Source: Norana najaformis
Lineage: Eukaryota; Annelida; Clitellata; Crassiclitellata; Hormogastridae
Length of the DNA: 64,000 bases
Reading direction: 5' to 3'
NCBI GenBank assembly: GCA_964023275.1
Contig: OZ029919.1
Span: 9,812,202 to 9,876,201 of the forward strand
Position numbers and translations under genes: made by a program. Below the pieces are notes generated by a model. The model ran no database searches. It saw only the letters and a list, made by a program, of their open reading frames with translations, and had not been told where the DNA came from. Below, one piece after another: positions 12,612 through 23,624 of this stretch. The first letter of the stretch is position 1. Each line of letters opens with the position of its first letter.

Positions 12612-14650
12612 CAACCCCCTTTACAGTACAGGTCCCAGGTGCAGTCGTGTAATTTTCTCCTTTACAGTACAGGTCCCAGGTGCAGTGGTGTAATTTCCTC
12701 CTTTACATTAAAGGTCTCAGGTGCAGTGGTGTAATTTCCTCCTTTACAGTAAAGGTCCCAGGTGCAGTGGTGTAATTTTCTCCTTTACAGTAAAGGTCCC
12801 AGGTGCAATCGTGTAATTTTCTCCTTTACAGTAGAGGTCCCAGGTGCAGTCGTGTAATTTTCTCCTTTACAGTAAAGGTCCCAGGTGCAATCGTGTAATT
12901 TTCTCCTTTACAGTAGAGGTCCCAGGTGCAATCGTGTAATTTTCTCCTTTACAGTACAGGTCCCAGGTGCAGTCGTGTAATTTTCTCCTTTACAGTAGAG
13001 GTCCCAGGTGCAATCGTGTAATTTTCTCCTTTACAGTAGAGGTCCCAGGTGCAGTCGTGTAATTTTCTCCTTTACAGTTGAGGTCCCAGGTGCAGTCGTG
13101 TAATTTTCTCCTTTACAGTTGAGGTCCCAGGTGCAGTCGTGTAATTTTCTCCTTTACAGTTGAGGTCCCAGGTGCAATCGTGTAATTTTCTCCTTTACAG
13201 TAGAGGTCCCAGGTGCAGTCGTGTAATTTTCTCCTTTACAGTTGAGGTCCCAGGTGCAGTCGTGTAATTTTCTCCTTTACAGTAGAGGTCCCAGGTGCAA
13301 TCGTGTAATTTTCTCCTTTACAGTAGAGGTCCCAGGTGCAGTCGTGTAATTTTCTCCTTTACAGTACAGGTCCCAGGTGCAGTCGTGTAATTTTCTCCTT
13401 TACAGTACAGGTCCCAGGTGCAGTCGTGTAATTTTCTCCTTTACAGTAGAGGTCCCAGGTGCAATCGTGTAATTTTCTCCTTTACAGTAGAGGTCCCAGG
13501 TGCAGTCGTGTAATTTTCTCCTTTACAGTAGAGGTCCCAGGTGCAGTCGTGTAATTTTCTCCTTTACAGTAGAGGTCCCAGGTGCAATCGTGTAATTTTC
13601 TTCTTTACAGTAGAGGTCCCAGGTGCAATCGTGTAATTTTCTCCTTTACAGTACAGGCAATCGTGTAATTTTCTCCTTTACAGTAGAGGTCCCAGGTGCA
13701 ATCGTGTAATTTTCTCCTTTACAGTAGAGGTCCCAGGTGCAATCGTGTAATTTTCTCCTTTACAGTAGAGGTCCCAGGTGCAATCGTGTAATTTTCTCCT
13801 TTACAGTAGAGGTCCCAGGTGCAATCGTGTAATTTTCTCCTTTACAGTAAAGGTCCCAGGTGCAATCGTGTAATTTTCTCCTTTACAGTAGAGGTCCCAG
13901 GTGCAATCGTGTAATTTTCTCCTTTACAGTAAAGGTCCCAGGTGCAATCGTGTAATTTTCTCCTTTACAGTAGAGGTCCCAGGTGCAATCGTGTAATTTT
14001 CTCCTTTACAGTAGAGGTCCCAGGTGCAATCGTGTAATTTTCTCCTTTACAGTAGAGGTCCCAGGTGCAATCGTGTAATTTTCTCCTTTACAGTAGAGGT
14101 CCCAGGTGCAGTCGTGTAATTTTCTTCTTTACAGTAGAGGTCTCAGGTGCAATCGTGTAATTTTCTCCTTTACAGTAGAGGTCCCAGGTGCAATCGTGTA
14201 ATTTTCTCCTTTACAGTAGAGGTCCCAGGTGCAATCGTGTAATTTTCTCCTTTACAGTAGAGGTCCCAGGTGCAGTCGTGTAATTTTCTTCTTTACAGTA
14301 GAGGTCCCAGGTGCAATCGTGTAATTTTCTCCTTTACAGTAGAGGTCCCAGGTGCAGTGGTGTAATTTTCTCCTTTACAGTAAAGGTCCCAGGTGCAATC
14401 GTGTAATTTTCTCCTTTACAGTAGAGGTCCCAGGTGCAATCGTGTAATTTTCTCCTTTACAGTAGAGGTCCCAGGTGCAATCGTGTAATTTTCTCCTTTA
14501 CATTAAAGGTCCCAGGTGCAGTCGTGTAATTTCCTCCTTTACAGTAAAGGTCCCAGGTGCAGTGGTGTAATTTTCTCCTTTACAGTAAAGGTCCCAGGTG
14601 CAATCGTGTAATTTTCTCCTTTACTGTAAAGGTCCCAGGTGCAATCGTGA
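12612..14650 (+). repeat. 41-bp minisatellite, about 50 copies, inside the nAChR gene
   Basis: The unit is gtgtaattttctcctttaca followed by gtagaggtcccaggtgcaatc (41 bases). Copies differ mainly at a few sites: taga/taaa/taca/ttga after acag, and caatcg/cagtcg/cagtgg. One shortened copy lies near 13650. Every unit carries a pyrimidine tract ending in acag, and 12 bases later cccag followed by gtgcaa, so it resembles a 3' splice site followed by a 5' splice site. The array ends about 20 bases before the acceptor of the exon at 14671. Confidence 0.97.
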
Positions 14651-14670
14651 CTCACGACCCTCGCATGCAG

Positions 14671-14837
14671 AAGGCAAGTAATGAAATGCAAACAAGACGT
14701 GATTTCATGCGCATTCATGTTCGACAGGAATGGGACGATATATTCCTGACATGGGACCCGGATAAGTTCGGTGGACTGGAGACACTACGACTGCCTTGCC
14801 ACAAGATCTGGTTGCCAGACATCGTTCTCTACAATAA
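14671..14837 (+). CDS. nicotinic receptor alpha-type subunit, exon with loops D and A
   Basis: It encodes VRQEWDDIFLTWDPDKFGG followed by LPCHKIWLPDIVLYN, the classic nicotinic segment with loop D Trp (QEWDD) and loop A (WLPDIVLYN). The acceptor is gcatgcag and joins phase 0 to the previous exon. Residues KASNEM align with the family's DEKNQ region, but about four extra residues lie between there and loop D. The donor is gtaagtag, leaving two bases (aa) completed by the next exon to Asn. In many animals this region is two exons; here they are fused. The acceptor lies only about 20 bases after the end of a 2-kb minisatellite. Confidence 0.95.
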
Positions 14838-15230
14838 GTAAGTAGTCGCATAGCAAATAACCTGAGTTATCTTCAAATGCAAACGTCCTTGATTTTCTGC
14901 TTTCAACCGCTCACTTGAGTTTGTTTCGCATGCAGAAACAGTTTCAATCTTGCAGTGTCTACTGTCATACTGAAAGATGCATGTATATGCACACCAGTCG
15001 AACAATTTAGCAGCTTTAATACGACCAACTCGCTAAGTTTCACAGGCAGGCAGAGTATATGAAGGCGTACAGTCAATATGGCGTATAACGCCATTAGATG
15101 CATTTGATTCAACTGAATATCAGAATTAGAAAACGGAGCTAAGCATACATAAACATGTATCAATATAGCGTTCACTATAGCCGTGTGGCCACATTTTTCG
15201 ACTCATGCAGATGTTACGGATCATAAAAAT

Positions 15231-15399
15231 CATATATCATGCTTATGATACCGATGATATCTCGGCATATCATGCTTATGATACCCATATTATCTCGGCA
15301 TATCATGCTTATGATACCGATATTATCTCGGCATATCATGCTTATGATACCGATAATATCTCGGCATATCATGCTTATGATACCGATAATATCTCGGCA
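15231..15399. repeat. 33-bp tandem repeat, about 5 copies
   Basis: The unit is catatcatgcttatgatacc followed by gatattatctcgg. It holds two short inverted repeats (atcat/atgat and ccga/tcgg), so it could form small hairpins. Because 33 is a multiple of three, frames stay open on both strands, which does not imply coding. Confidence 0.93.
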
Positions 15400-16599
15400 A
15401 TTATGTTTTTGTCTATATAATGCACCATGTAGGTTCACGCTATTAGAAGATGAATCGATTAAGAGCGGATCTCAGTGTCACTACAGCGATCACAGGCACA
15501 CATTGTCTGACGTGAAAGCTCATTAAATGTCGCCTGCCTGTCCCCGAAAAGTTTTGTCTAATGACTTCAAAAACCAAAATAATGTCTGGCTACCCGCCAC
15601 TGCAATAAACTTCGTTACTAGACAGTTGATTCTATGCTGACATTAGTGTCTCTGTTGCTGGGCATTACTTTAAAGAGGGTATAAGAAAGCTTGCGTCTAT
15701 AAAGACTGATATTTAGACATGTGTATGAGCGTTCTAGCTAGGTTACATCAGTGTCTGTTGTCTATAGACATTGTGTTTAAGACTCTTAATGTAGAGGCGT
15801 CGATCTGTAGGCCTAAAGGCCTGTGTTTGGACATGTGTAGATACACAACAGTCCTTGTTTTTCTTTTCTTCACGGAATTACGCTGACAGATCTTAATAAG
15901 GTATCGTCTTTCCATTTCCGACGATATTGTTTGCAATCGTCATCGATATTTCCTTCATACAGTAAAATACAGCGGTCGGTCGATGCATTTCCTCCTGTGG
16001 AACGCACGCAATTACGGCATATTGTACGTTTCCACGAGTTCATGTCCCAGGTTATCATCTCAGGGACTGAGAGTCTCCTCGAGTTCAGGTCTTTTAATAA
16101 CCTCTATGAACTTTATCTTCTGAAGGACTGTGGGGTCTCCTCCACTTTAGGTCTCTTCGTTGCTTCTGTGACTCCTAGCTTCTCAACTACTGAGGCTATC
16201 GAGTCTCCTTGACCTTTTGTCGCGTCGTTGCCTTTTTATGGCCTCGTTGTTCTTCGAGGAAAGGCTATCGTCAGTACGATTCTACTGTGTGCGTGCTTTC
16301 ACTGGCGTGGCCATTACCGTGTGTCTTGGCAACTGATGAAATATATGCTCTTAGAATCGGACACGAATGTCATGCAGTGGGCCTCTTTTTACTCTACCCC
16401 AAAGACAGTCCTCTGATCGCAGAGTTTTCTGAAGAGGAGCAATATCAATGGTCAATTATGATTTTGGTTATATCTTACAGTATGCATAACTTCTAATATT
16501 TTAGCCTCATTTAACTTCTGGGGTTTCGTGCGACTATCGAACAGAACTTTGAATGTAATTTTCTCCGCAACCGGTAGCCAATGCGGTGTCTTTTACGTA

Positions 16600-16795
16600 T
16601 AGTGTAGGGCACGGTAGCCGATTGGTTAGAGCGCTCGGCTTGTAACGCGGAGAGTACGGGTTCGAGCCTCCCGTGAGACGTTTACGGTTGAGACCTTGAA
16701 CAAATCCTTCACTTACAAATGCTCAGCGCCATCGATTGATGCTTAGTCATTAGATAGTGGCGCATAATAAATGAAGAAATAATAATAATACTGTA
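16600..16795 (+). mobile_element. tRNA-derived SINE, near full length
   Basis: It has an A-box-like segment in ggtagccgattggttagagc and a B box in gggttcgagcctcc, the internal RNA polymerase III promoter of tRNA-derived SINEs. The body reads cagcgccatcgattgatgc and the 3' end is an aataataataata tail. Related copies are at 170-315, 49085-49525 (reverse) and 62195-62275. Confidence 0.85.
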
Positions 16796-17279
16796 TAGTC
16801 GAAACATGCGAATATTTTGGTAAATTGGCTCGATCCGGGTGGTGCAGTAAAGGACGGACTGCAGCTGATGGCCTTGACACTTCGACAAGCCTGCTGGGAC
16901 CGCATTGCATCAGTCCAAGCGCGTCAGGATGGATGAATGAACGATATGGTGGGTGATAAGGTCAAGGTCGCAGCTTGTTTTCCTCTTATCTCTGCGTTCG
17001 AAATTCGAACCCGGTACACCAGTTTGCTGTTGAGTAATATAACCCATGATGATAGGTTATACGACTGTGGGATTGATGTTCACGTCTTGTGCCTCAGCTC
17101 AGAGAAACTTGCATTCCAGAACTTGTCTCCGAGGCTGATAAAGGCGAGTAACAAATGAGCCTCACGCTCTGTTGAATTTTCGTGAGCGAATTGGTCATCG
17201 GTTTATGGGCCAGGTAATGATTCGTGGTTGTCACATAAGCCTAGTTGATCCTACTATGGCAGGCAGGATCACGCTAGGG

Positions 17280-17591
17280 CGCTCCGAGCATTGATTTCCG
17301 CCCCCATCCGCCCCCAAGAAACTGGAAGAGCCCAGACAGACGATCAAGGCACACATTGACCTGGACGGTGGAGGCAAATCTTCGCCCACTAAACTTTGGG
17401 CTACACATAGCCTGGAGAAGAGCCCAAGACCGGGATGGTTGGCAGAGGATCACGGAAACGGCAACGCCCCTGAGAGGTGCACGCCACTGACAACGACGAC
17501 TACGACGATGATGGTGATGCTGCTGCTGATGATGATGATGGTAGTGGTGGTGATGATGATGGTGGCGGTTTTGGTAATGATGATGATGATC

Positions 17592-17627
<36 letters not shown>

Positions 17628-17660
17628 GCTACAGCTGCTGCTGATGATGATGACTAATTG
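17280..17660 (+). mobile_element. LINE 3' end: reverse-transcriptase C-terminal remnant plus GAT-repeat tail
   Basis: A short frame reads HIAWRRAQDRDGWQRITETA and then stops. The W-R-R-A-x-D-R-x-x-W pattern is typical of the last residues of non-LTR retrotransposon polymerase ORFs. A (GAT)n-rich tract of about 150 bases follows directly. The copy is 5'-truncated and dead. It lies in the nAChR intron, just before the cys-loop exon. Confidence 0.65.
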
Positions 17661-17720
17661 ATGACAACAACGACGATGATTACGACGGTGGCGATGTGTG
17701 TATATGTTCAACCAATATAG

Positions 17721-17901
17721 TGCTGCTGCATATACGGATGGCATGATGCCAGCCAATGTGATGATCACATACCAAGGCAACGTTTTCTGGCCGGTTCCGA
17801 GTAAACTGCACAGTTCCTGCAAGGTCGACGTTACGTACTTTCCCTTCGACGACCAACACTGCCATCTCAAGTTCGGATCTTGGACCTACGACGGATTTCA
17901 A
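17721..17901 (+). CDS. nicotinic receptor alpha-type subunit, cys-loop exon
   Basis: It encodes the cys-loop CKVDVTYFPFDDQHC, with exactly 13 residues between the cysteines, followed by loop B FGSWTYDGFQ with its aromatic-box Trp. The acceptor is accaatatag; one base completes the split Asn codon of the preceding exon, giving YNNAAAYTDG. The donor is gtaggact after a phase-0 Gln codon. These features place it firmly in the cation-selective nicotinic branch of the cys-loop ligand-gated channels, which act as pentamers in the plasma membrane. A remnant of a LINE and its GAT-repeat tail lies immediately upstream in the intron. Confidence 0.96.
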
Positions 17902-18309
17902 GTAGGACTAACACCAAAGCTGTAGCTATAGTAACACCATTAACTCATTAACTCCTGGATTGTTTCCATGTCTTCTCGGAGTTTCCTCTTGGTTTTTCAC
18001 CGGACTAACTCTGAAATTTTTGACATGCACTATCGATCGGAACCTTCACCATTATTTTGGTGCCCTATAGAGGTTCTTAGATTTAGATTAGAGGTCGATC
18101 GGACAGATCGGAGTGGCTGGATGGTTTGTTGAGAGATTCGAACAATAAATATCTTACTTTTCCATACGTTATATAACCTACGCGACTAGAACTGAACTAT
18201 TCACCATATCCTACGTGATCTTACCTTTTCCAACCTAACCTTGCCTTCCGTTACTTAACCCTGTCTCAGAATGCCTGTTATACACTGATGAATTGTTGGA
18301 CGGAACCAG

Positions 18310-18664
18310 GTCGATATGATCAACCGGTCAACATTCGTCGATCTGACGAATTATGTTCAGAACGGCGAGTGGGAACTGACCCGCGTCGAAGTTCGTCGCA
18401 ACATCGTCTACTATCCCTGCTGCAAGGAACCATTTCCGGATGTCACGTTCATCATCCACATCCGGCGTCGCCTCATCTACTACCTGTACAACGTCATCTT
18501 CCCGTGTGTCATGATGTCCGCCCTGACCTTGCTCGTCTTCTGCTTGCCGCCCGAATCGGGGGAGAAGGTAACGATGGGAATTACCGTTCTTCTCTCATTC
18601 TCCGTGTTTCTGCTGCGACTCGGAGAAGATTTGCCCGAGACGTCGGAGTTCATTCCGCTGCTGA
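18310..18664 (+). CDS. nicotinic receptor alpha-type subunit, loop C, M1 and M2 exon
   Basis: Loop C reads VYYPCCKEPFPDVTF; the adjacent cysteines define an alpha-type principal binding face. The usual second loop C tyrosine (the family's EPYPD) is Phe here. M1 is about YLYNVIFPCVMMSALTLLVF. M2 follows PPESGEKVTMGITVLLSFSV; Glu at -1' and no Pro before it predict a cation channel. Position 17' of M2, normally small or hydrophobic, is Arg (codon 18616-18618), and 20' is Glu. The acceptor ggaaccag joins phase 0 to the previous exon, and the donor gtaagtcg leaves one base. An Asn-Arg-Ser sequon lies near the exon start. Confidence 0.96.
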
Positions 18665-18794
18665 GTAAGTCGTGAGTCCTTCCTCTTGAAGTCAGTACCA
18701 CAAGGTGCTGCACCAAAAATAAAAAACCACCTCTACACTCAAGTGCACTACATATACAACGCTGTACTCTATCATACTATAAAAACTCCTACCA

Positions 18795-19110
18795 GAATTA
18801 CGACAGTTATCTGACCCAGCATACGAACTCACCAATACTTCACCTCTTTGCAATTTCCTCGCAGGTCTTTCACTCAAAACTGAAAACAATCTTCTTCTAC
18901 AAATCTTATCCTGATTCATCCTCTTCCTCTTACCTACTTTCCGGTTCAATTCCAAACACCATCCACCATAGCCGTCTGACCGTCCCCTGCCTGACTCTTG
19001 GATCTTGAACTGGAACCGAATCTTTCCTGCCTAACGATTCTGTTTTGACTGAGCGCCTGTGAATAATCTGGTTCCCGCGACTGTAGAAATCTCGAGCTTA
19101 CGATTAAAAC
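18795..19110 (+). mobile_element. 5'-truncated LINE 3' end, ATTACG-tail family
   Basis: It begins with a decayed frame like that at 52700 (tcgcaggtctttcactcaaa... then tcttatcctgattc, the end of the polymerase ORF). The shared 3' UTR follows: gcctgactcttggatcttga, ttttgactgagcgcctgtga and gtagaaatctcgag, ending in a decayed attacg tail. It sits in the intron between the M2 and M3 exons of the receptor gene. Confidence 0.8.
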
Positions 19111-19653
19111 TGTCCTACTGAAAATATCCTGTGTTGTATTATTTTGCATACCTCTCTACATTTATTTCCAGTGTAATACAATTTAAATTTAGGAGGGCTG
19201 CATAAAATGGAATTTAATCTAATTCCATTGAATCAGTCTATCCTGTATCACATTCGAGTTGGACTAAGTTAAACTACAATATTAAACTATTAAACTGTGT
19301 TGGTGCCCGAGTTCCCTGACCGTGGAAGTATATGAAATGCATTACCTAACCCTGCCTTACATGAGATTGAGCAATTAAGATATTAAGATTGAGCTAATAA
19401 CTACACTCTATTAAGCAGCGTTTACAATACGTGTTTCTGTTCGCACAAGTATCTGAATTACATTACAACATATAAGAATAAATGATACTACATATATATA
19501 TATATATTAAAAGTCTGAGTTAATGACACGTGTGTCTATGCGCACCAGGACATGAATGACACTATTTTTACATAATTACACAGCAGTACTTTAAATTACA
19601 TTACGATTGCATACTAAAAGTAGGTTGATGACACGTGTACCTTTTTCTCGCAG

Positions 19654-20285
19654 GTATATATCTGACGATCGTGATGGCCCTGACATCCGTTTCGGTCATC
19701 ATGACGGTCTTCGTGCTGAACCTTCACTATCGAGGTCCTCACTCGAACATCGTACCTCGCTGGCTGCGCCACTTGATGGGTCTCAACAACCTCAGCCCGG
19801 TCCAGCAGGGTCTCACCTTCCGGCGGGGCGCCGGTGACTCAACAGAAGACTCACTTCCGTTCCTCATCGACAGCTACTTCAGCGACGCTCCCCAGTGCCA
19901 CTGCATCCAGAACGTCTCCCTCAAGATCACGATGGAAAACCTCGCCAAAGAACTCAAACAGGAGCTCGACAACGGAAGCGGAACTGACGACGCCAACCGG
20001 AAGTCTGTTCCCGACATCCCGAGGGCCGAGCGTCCTTCGTCGTCCAGGGTGGGTCCGGCCAGTTCGATCCAGCGCCAGGTGGCGTTCAGCAACCAAGAGA
20101 TTCTGAGAGCGCTGCAGAAGGTGGTCGAGAGATATGAACTGGACGATAATGAAGGAGCGGTTATGTACGAATGGCGACAGATGGCGGTAGCCGTCGACCG
20201 GATCTTGTTCTGGGTCTTTCTCGTTGGAACTTTGGCATCGACTCTTATAATTCTAGGAATAGTTCCGCTAACCAAAGGTCTATAA
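19654..20285 (+). CDS. nicotinic receptor alpha-type subunit, last exon (M3, cytoplasmic loop, M4)
   Basis: The acceptor is tttttctcgcag; its first two bases complete a Ser codon from the previous exon. M3 reads IYLTIVMALTSVSVIMTVFV and ends in the family's LNLHYRGP. A cytoplasmic loop of roughly 140 residues follows, with an amphipathic segment LRALQKVVERYELDDNEGAV before M4 (VDRILFWVFLVGTLASTLII). The stop codon comes right after TKGL. From 8843 the model totals about 780 residues, against roughly 450-550 for typical subunits; the excess is all N-terminal. No polyadenylation signal is close; an AATAAA lies near 20907. The M3 wording looks nearer to alpha9/alpha10-like invertebrate subunits, but I cannot assign the subtype. 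Confidence 0.96.
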
Positions 20286-21693
20286 TATAAATTACTTAAG
20301 TTATATTAAGTTATATTTGTATTAGATCTCGTGTCTCAAGATCGAACTTGAGGAAAGTTGAAGCACTTACTTTTAAGGAAACTCCTGTCAGCAGCGATGC
20401 AGAGTAAGTTAAAAACGTTGAGTGTATGCGCCTCAGTCAACTCCGGCAGAAGTGAAATGGCAATTCAGAGCAGCCTTTCTCTACGAGTTGCAAAGCTCGA
20501 TGAGGAACTGTCGATTTTACGCCAAGCACAGGTGTTCGAACCCCACACAGCGAGGCCTAAGACCGAGGTATAAATCAGCTACCACATCACAGTGACGTGG
20601 CTTCCAAGACATAAACTGTCTGGAAATAGGCCTCGTATAAGGTAATTGCGACCTCGGTCATTTAATGGTGTCTGACTGAAGGAACACATTTATGATTTTC
20701 TGTTACACCTGTCCTCGCTCAGTCGGAGGACATATGGCGTGTTAACAAATGTATTACTTCCTTACTTTACTTATTTACTTATTTAAAACCTCTGCGTTTC
20801 TTTCTTATTCCCTAATCATGTCATTCAAAGTCTTCCAAGTGTTCGTTCATTCTTTCTCGTGTCTCATATTCGGCAGGTGCGTTTTTCTTCAAACCACCAA
20901 ATTCATAATAAAGTCTTGCTTATGATTAAGGTTTAAGTAATTTTCCCTCTCAACGATATCCTTCCACCTGACAAACTGCAGAAATGATGATGAAGAATAA
21001 GAAGAAGACGAAGATGAAGAAGAAGAAGATGATGATGATGATGATATGATGATGATGATGATGATGATTGCAATGTTGCAATGTTGCAATGAATAACAAG
21101 CACCACAACGTGTTCTTCTAACAGTGTATGACTGGATCAAATACTAAAGTTGACTAATGGTGTAAGTAGAACAATAGATTCATGCATAAGTAACAGTATT
21201 CGTGTTAGTATCAGTATCAGTATTAATCTAATCTAATGACTTCTCCGCCACTGCCTTGTTTGGGGGTAGTGCCAGTCCCAAGCCTGGATAAAGGAGGAGG
21301 GCGATGGCAACGGCCTTTGATGCCATAAGCTGTCGTTAAACTGAGGAACTACTTCTATAGCAACTACTACTACTACTCCCACTACCACTGCCACCACCAC
21401 TACTACTACTACTACTGTATTGCTTGCGTGGGTGGGCAAGAGCATTTCCAGAGGGGCGCCACATTCTGGCAGACCACCATGCACGGGTCTGGTCTGAGGG
21501 GCGCCGGCACGTAACTAAGAGGGGCTCGGGGAGGCTATAGCTAAATCTGCCACTGCTTCCAAACCGTAGCCTGATTCTGGTTTCGCTGAACTACTGAGTG
21601 GCGACCTGGCTCCGCCAACGGGTTATGATATTGACTACGATCTCGATGCGAACATTGACTGATGTCTTGTGCATTATGATAATAGTTGTAGTG

Positions 21694-21724
<31 letters not shown>

Positions 21725-21960
21725 TGGTGGTAGTAGTAGTAGTAGTACTAGTCATAGTAGTATCAGCATTAATAATAATAATAATTAGTTACTACCAGTG
21801 CGCCGGTATCTAAAGCAAAAGGCATAAACATATGGCGAACCAAAGCCGCAATCAGGCGAATATCCAGAAGGTCAGTCCACTATTTTAGCCTGCTACCACA
21901 AACCAATTTCCTGTAAAGGCAGTGCATAGACTGTTTATCATGTGACAGGATCTAAGAGAA
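20286..21960. other. nAChR 3' flank and gap before the fibrinogen-like gene
   Basis: It probably contains the receptor 3' UTR (AATAAA near 20907). It also holds a segment at 20970-21091 shared with 32475-32590, a dispersed repeat near 21250-21345 that resembles 8195-8285 (gtgccagtccca, ggataaaggaggaggg, tcgttaaac), CTA and GTA trinucleotide runs, and a degenerate repeat end near 21600-21680. I see no gene. Confidence 0.5.
20970..21091 (+). repeat. segment shared with the truncated fibrinogen-like copy
   Basis: It starts gacaaactgcagaaatgatg and continues through aataagaagaagacgaag, GAT repeats and attgcaatgttgcaatgttg. The same order and nearly the same bases occur at 32475-32590. The first 18 bases also match the intact exon 1 near 23295. 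Confidence 0.9.
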
Positions 21961-22972
21961 AGAGGCCATTTTGTGCTGACCTGACTTGAAAGATTGAGAG
22001 TAAATTCGTCATGTCCTCTTGTGATTAACTGTATCTCAATTGCGTTCATTCGCTATGTCTTTCTTTGTCGCTCAACAGCACAATCTCTGCTTAATATATA
22101 ATTGTATGTTGGATCATTTATTACAAGGACAGGTGACAGGTATTTTTGCAAGACTGCCTGGACAGCTAATTGTACGACTAATAAATTATGGCAATAGACA
22201 AAGACAAAGTACAGGTGAACCCTGCACCTATATTGTAATAACGACATTGATATAAATTTGAAATAATGATTCACTTTCAGCTCCTACTAAACCTACTTTT
22301 AATAATCTAAGAAATACACTTATGAAGGTATTGTCTTAACTGATGTAAATCAAGATTCAGAGCGAAAAGATAAAGTACGTTTTGCTGGAAAACCTCAATT
22401 CTTTCCCTCCTCGTGCTTTTCATTTGAAACACAATTTTCTTTTAGATGATTGTATGCCATTCGTTTCCAGCCAGTCGAAGTCTTCTCGAAGGGTATAACT
22501 CGTATATTATATTGCGTAAGATGCAGAGTGGCGATCAGAGATGTATTTACTGCAACAAACGAGATATTAAGGACCCTTAAAAGTAATGGCAGATAGTAGT
22601 TCAAGTGACGCCGTTTTATCTACTTGGTTTCTCCTGACTAATTGCTACAGTCGACTAATGTATGCAAGCATTCAGTCCCCCGATTCCAAGGTCTGTAAAA
22701 GTCCTTTGGCAAACCAGGCAACCCAGTATCTCTCACGACCTCACTCTCACCTGCCAACTAACCTGGTCGTTGCCGAGTAGTAAGATTCAAGTTACTTACC
22801 TCCCAACACCAGTCTTTGCATACCTTGTTTATGTCGATCTTATCTCCTGGTCAATTACTTCTCAAGCAGATCCTATAATGAATGCAATGTTGAGCACTTT
22901 AAAATATCCTAAATTATATACAACGTCTTATCTTTAATATTCTACAACAGCGTATGTCTAGTAGTGTACTAG

Positions 22973-22980
22973 TATAAAAG
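22973..22980 (+). promoter_or_regulatory. TATA box of the fibrinogen-like gene
   Basis: TATAAAAG lies 74 bases before the start codon, and an initiator-like ttcagtttc follows at about 22993-23001. In the truncated copy the aligned sequence is aataaaag (near 32160), so its TATA box is damaged. Confidence 0.6.
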
Positions 22981-23053
22981 AGGAGATTCTATTCAGTTTC
23001 GCACAAGTGACGGTGAAACCTTAAAGCAGTCAAAACTAAATTTATGCTCGAAC

Positions 23054-23555
23054 ATGATGTCGTTCTTGCTACGTCATATTCTGTTGCTGGTTTTTCTCAC
23101 CAGTCGAAATGTTGTGCCGGTGAAGGCATCCGACTATGCGGTAGAATGCGGAGAAGATATATGCTGCATTACAATGGCAAAACTGATGGCTGCAACCAAT
23201 GAAATAAATAACAAACTGGACAAACACGCTATAGAAACGAAAGCAAACTTCGACAAACAATCCGCAGACCTAAATGCAAAACTTGACAGACAAACTGCAG
23301 AAATGAATGCAAAACTCGACAAACAATCCGAAGATCTAAATGCAAAACTGGACAAACAAGCTACAGAAATGAATGCAAAGCTCGACGTGCAAGCGAAGGA
23401 TCTGAAAGAACTGAAGATGAGGTTGAATAAGACTGCTGCTTCGACTAAAGACATCTCCAAGCAATTGGAAAGACACTCAGCAGAACTTTTGAACCACGAC
23501 GGACGTTTAAAGGAACACGATGTATCGCAGAGAAATGAGTGCCAACTTGCGCAAA
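23054..23555 (+). CDS. secreted fibrinogen-related protein, exon 1 (signal peptide and coiled coil)
   Basis: The start ATG opens a signal peptide: charged start, then HILLLVFLTSRNVVPVKA with likely cleavage before SDYAVECGEDICC. Residues about 60-120 hold roughly six 11-residue repeats of the type DKQSADLNAKL, DRQTAEMNAKL and DKQATEMNAKL. A hendecad spacing of hydrophobic residues indicates an oligomerising coiled coil. The exon ends at codon 167 plus one base, before donor gtaagaat. The Cys cluster ECGEDICC before the coil could crosslink chains. Proteins of this plan (coil plus fibrinogen C domain) bind acetylated or glycan ligands in invertebrate immunity; that role is family inference. 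Confidence 0.93.
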
Positions 23556-23624
23556 GTAAGAATACAGCAGTTTCGTTTGATTTTTATCTTAAACTGTCAT
23601 TTCAAAGGGCCTAGGCAGGACTAG

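Larger units (their letters stand above)
14838..17720 (+). other. nAChR intron 2
   Basis: This intron holds a 33-bp repeat (15231-15399), a tRNA-derived SINE (16600-16795) and a LINE 3' end with a GAT tail (17280-17660). From 15400 to 16600 I see no gene or repeat I can name. Confidence 0.6.

Noticed and set aside
12612-14650. CRISPR-like array
   Set aside because: There are no unique spacers; it is a continuous 41-bp tandem repeat in an animal intron.
14557-14670. Start codon within the minisatellite for the receptor exon
   Set aside because: The frame only reads through the last repeat units; the exon joins in phase to the exon ending at 9852.
15214-15438. Open frames on both strands at 15214
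   Set aside because: A 33-bp repeat without stops produces them.
16600-16680. Functional tRNA gene
   Set aside because: The A and B boxes are there, but the cloverleaf is incomplete and the sequence continues into a shared SINE body.
17274-17870. 198-codon minus-strand open frame over a receptor exon
   Set aside because: It is antisense to the cys-loop exon and a GAT array; His and Ile runs come from the microsatellite.
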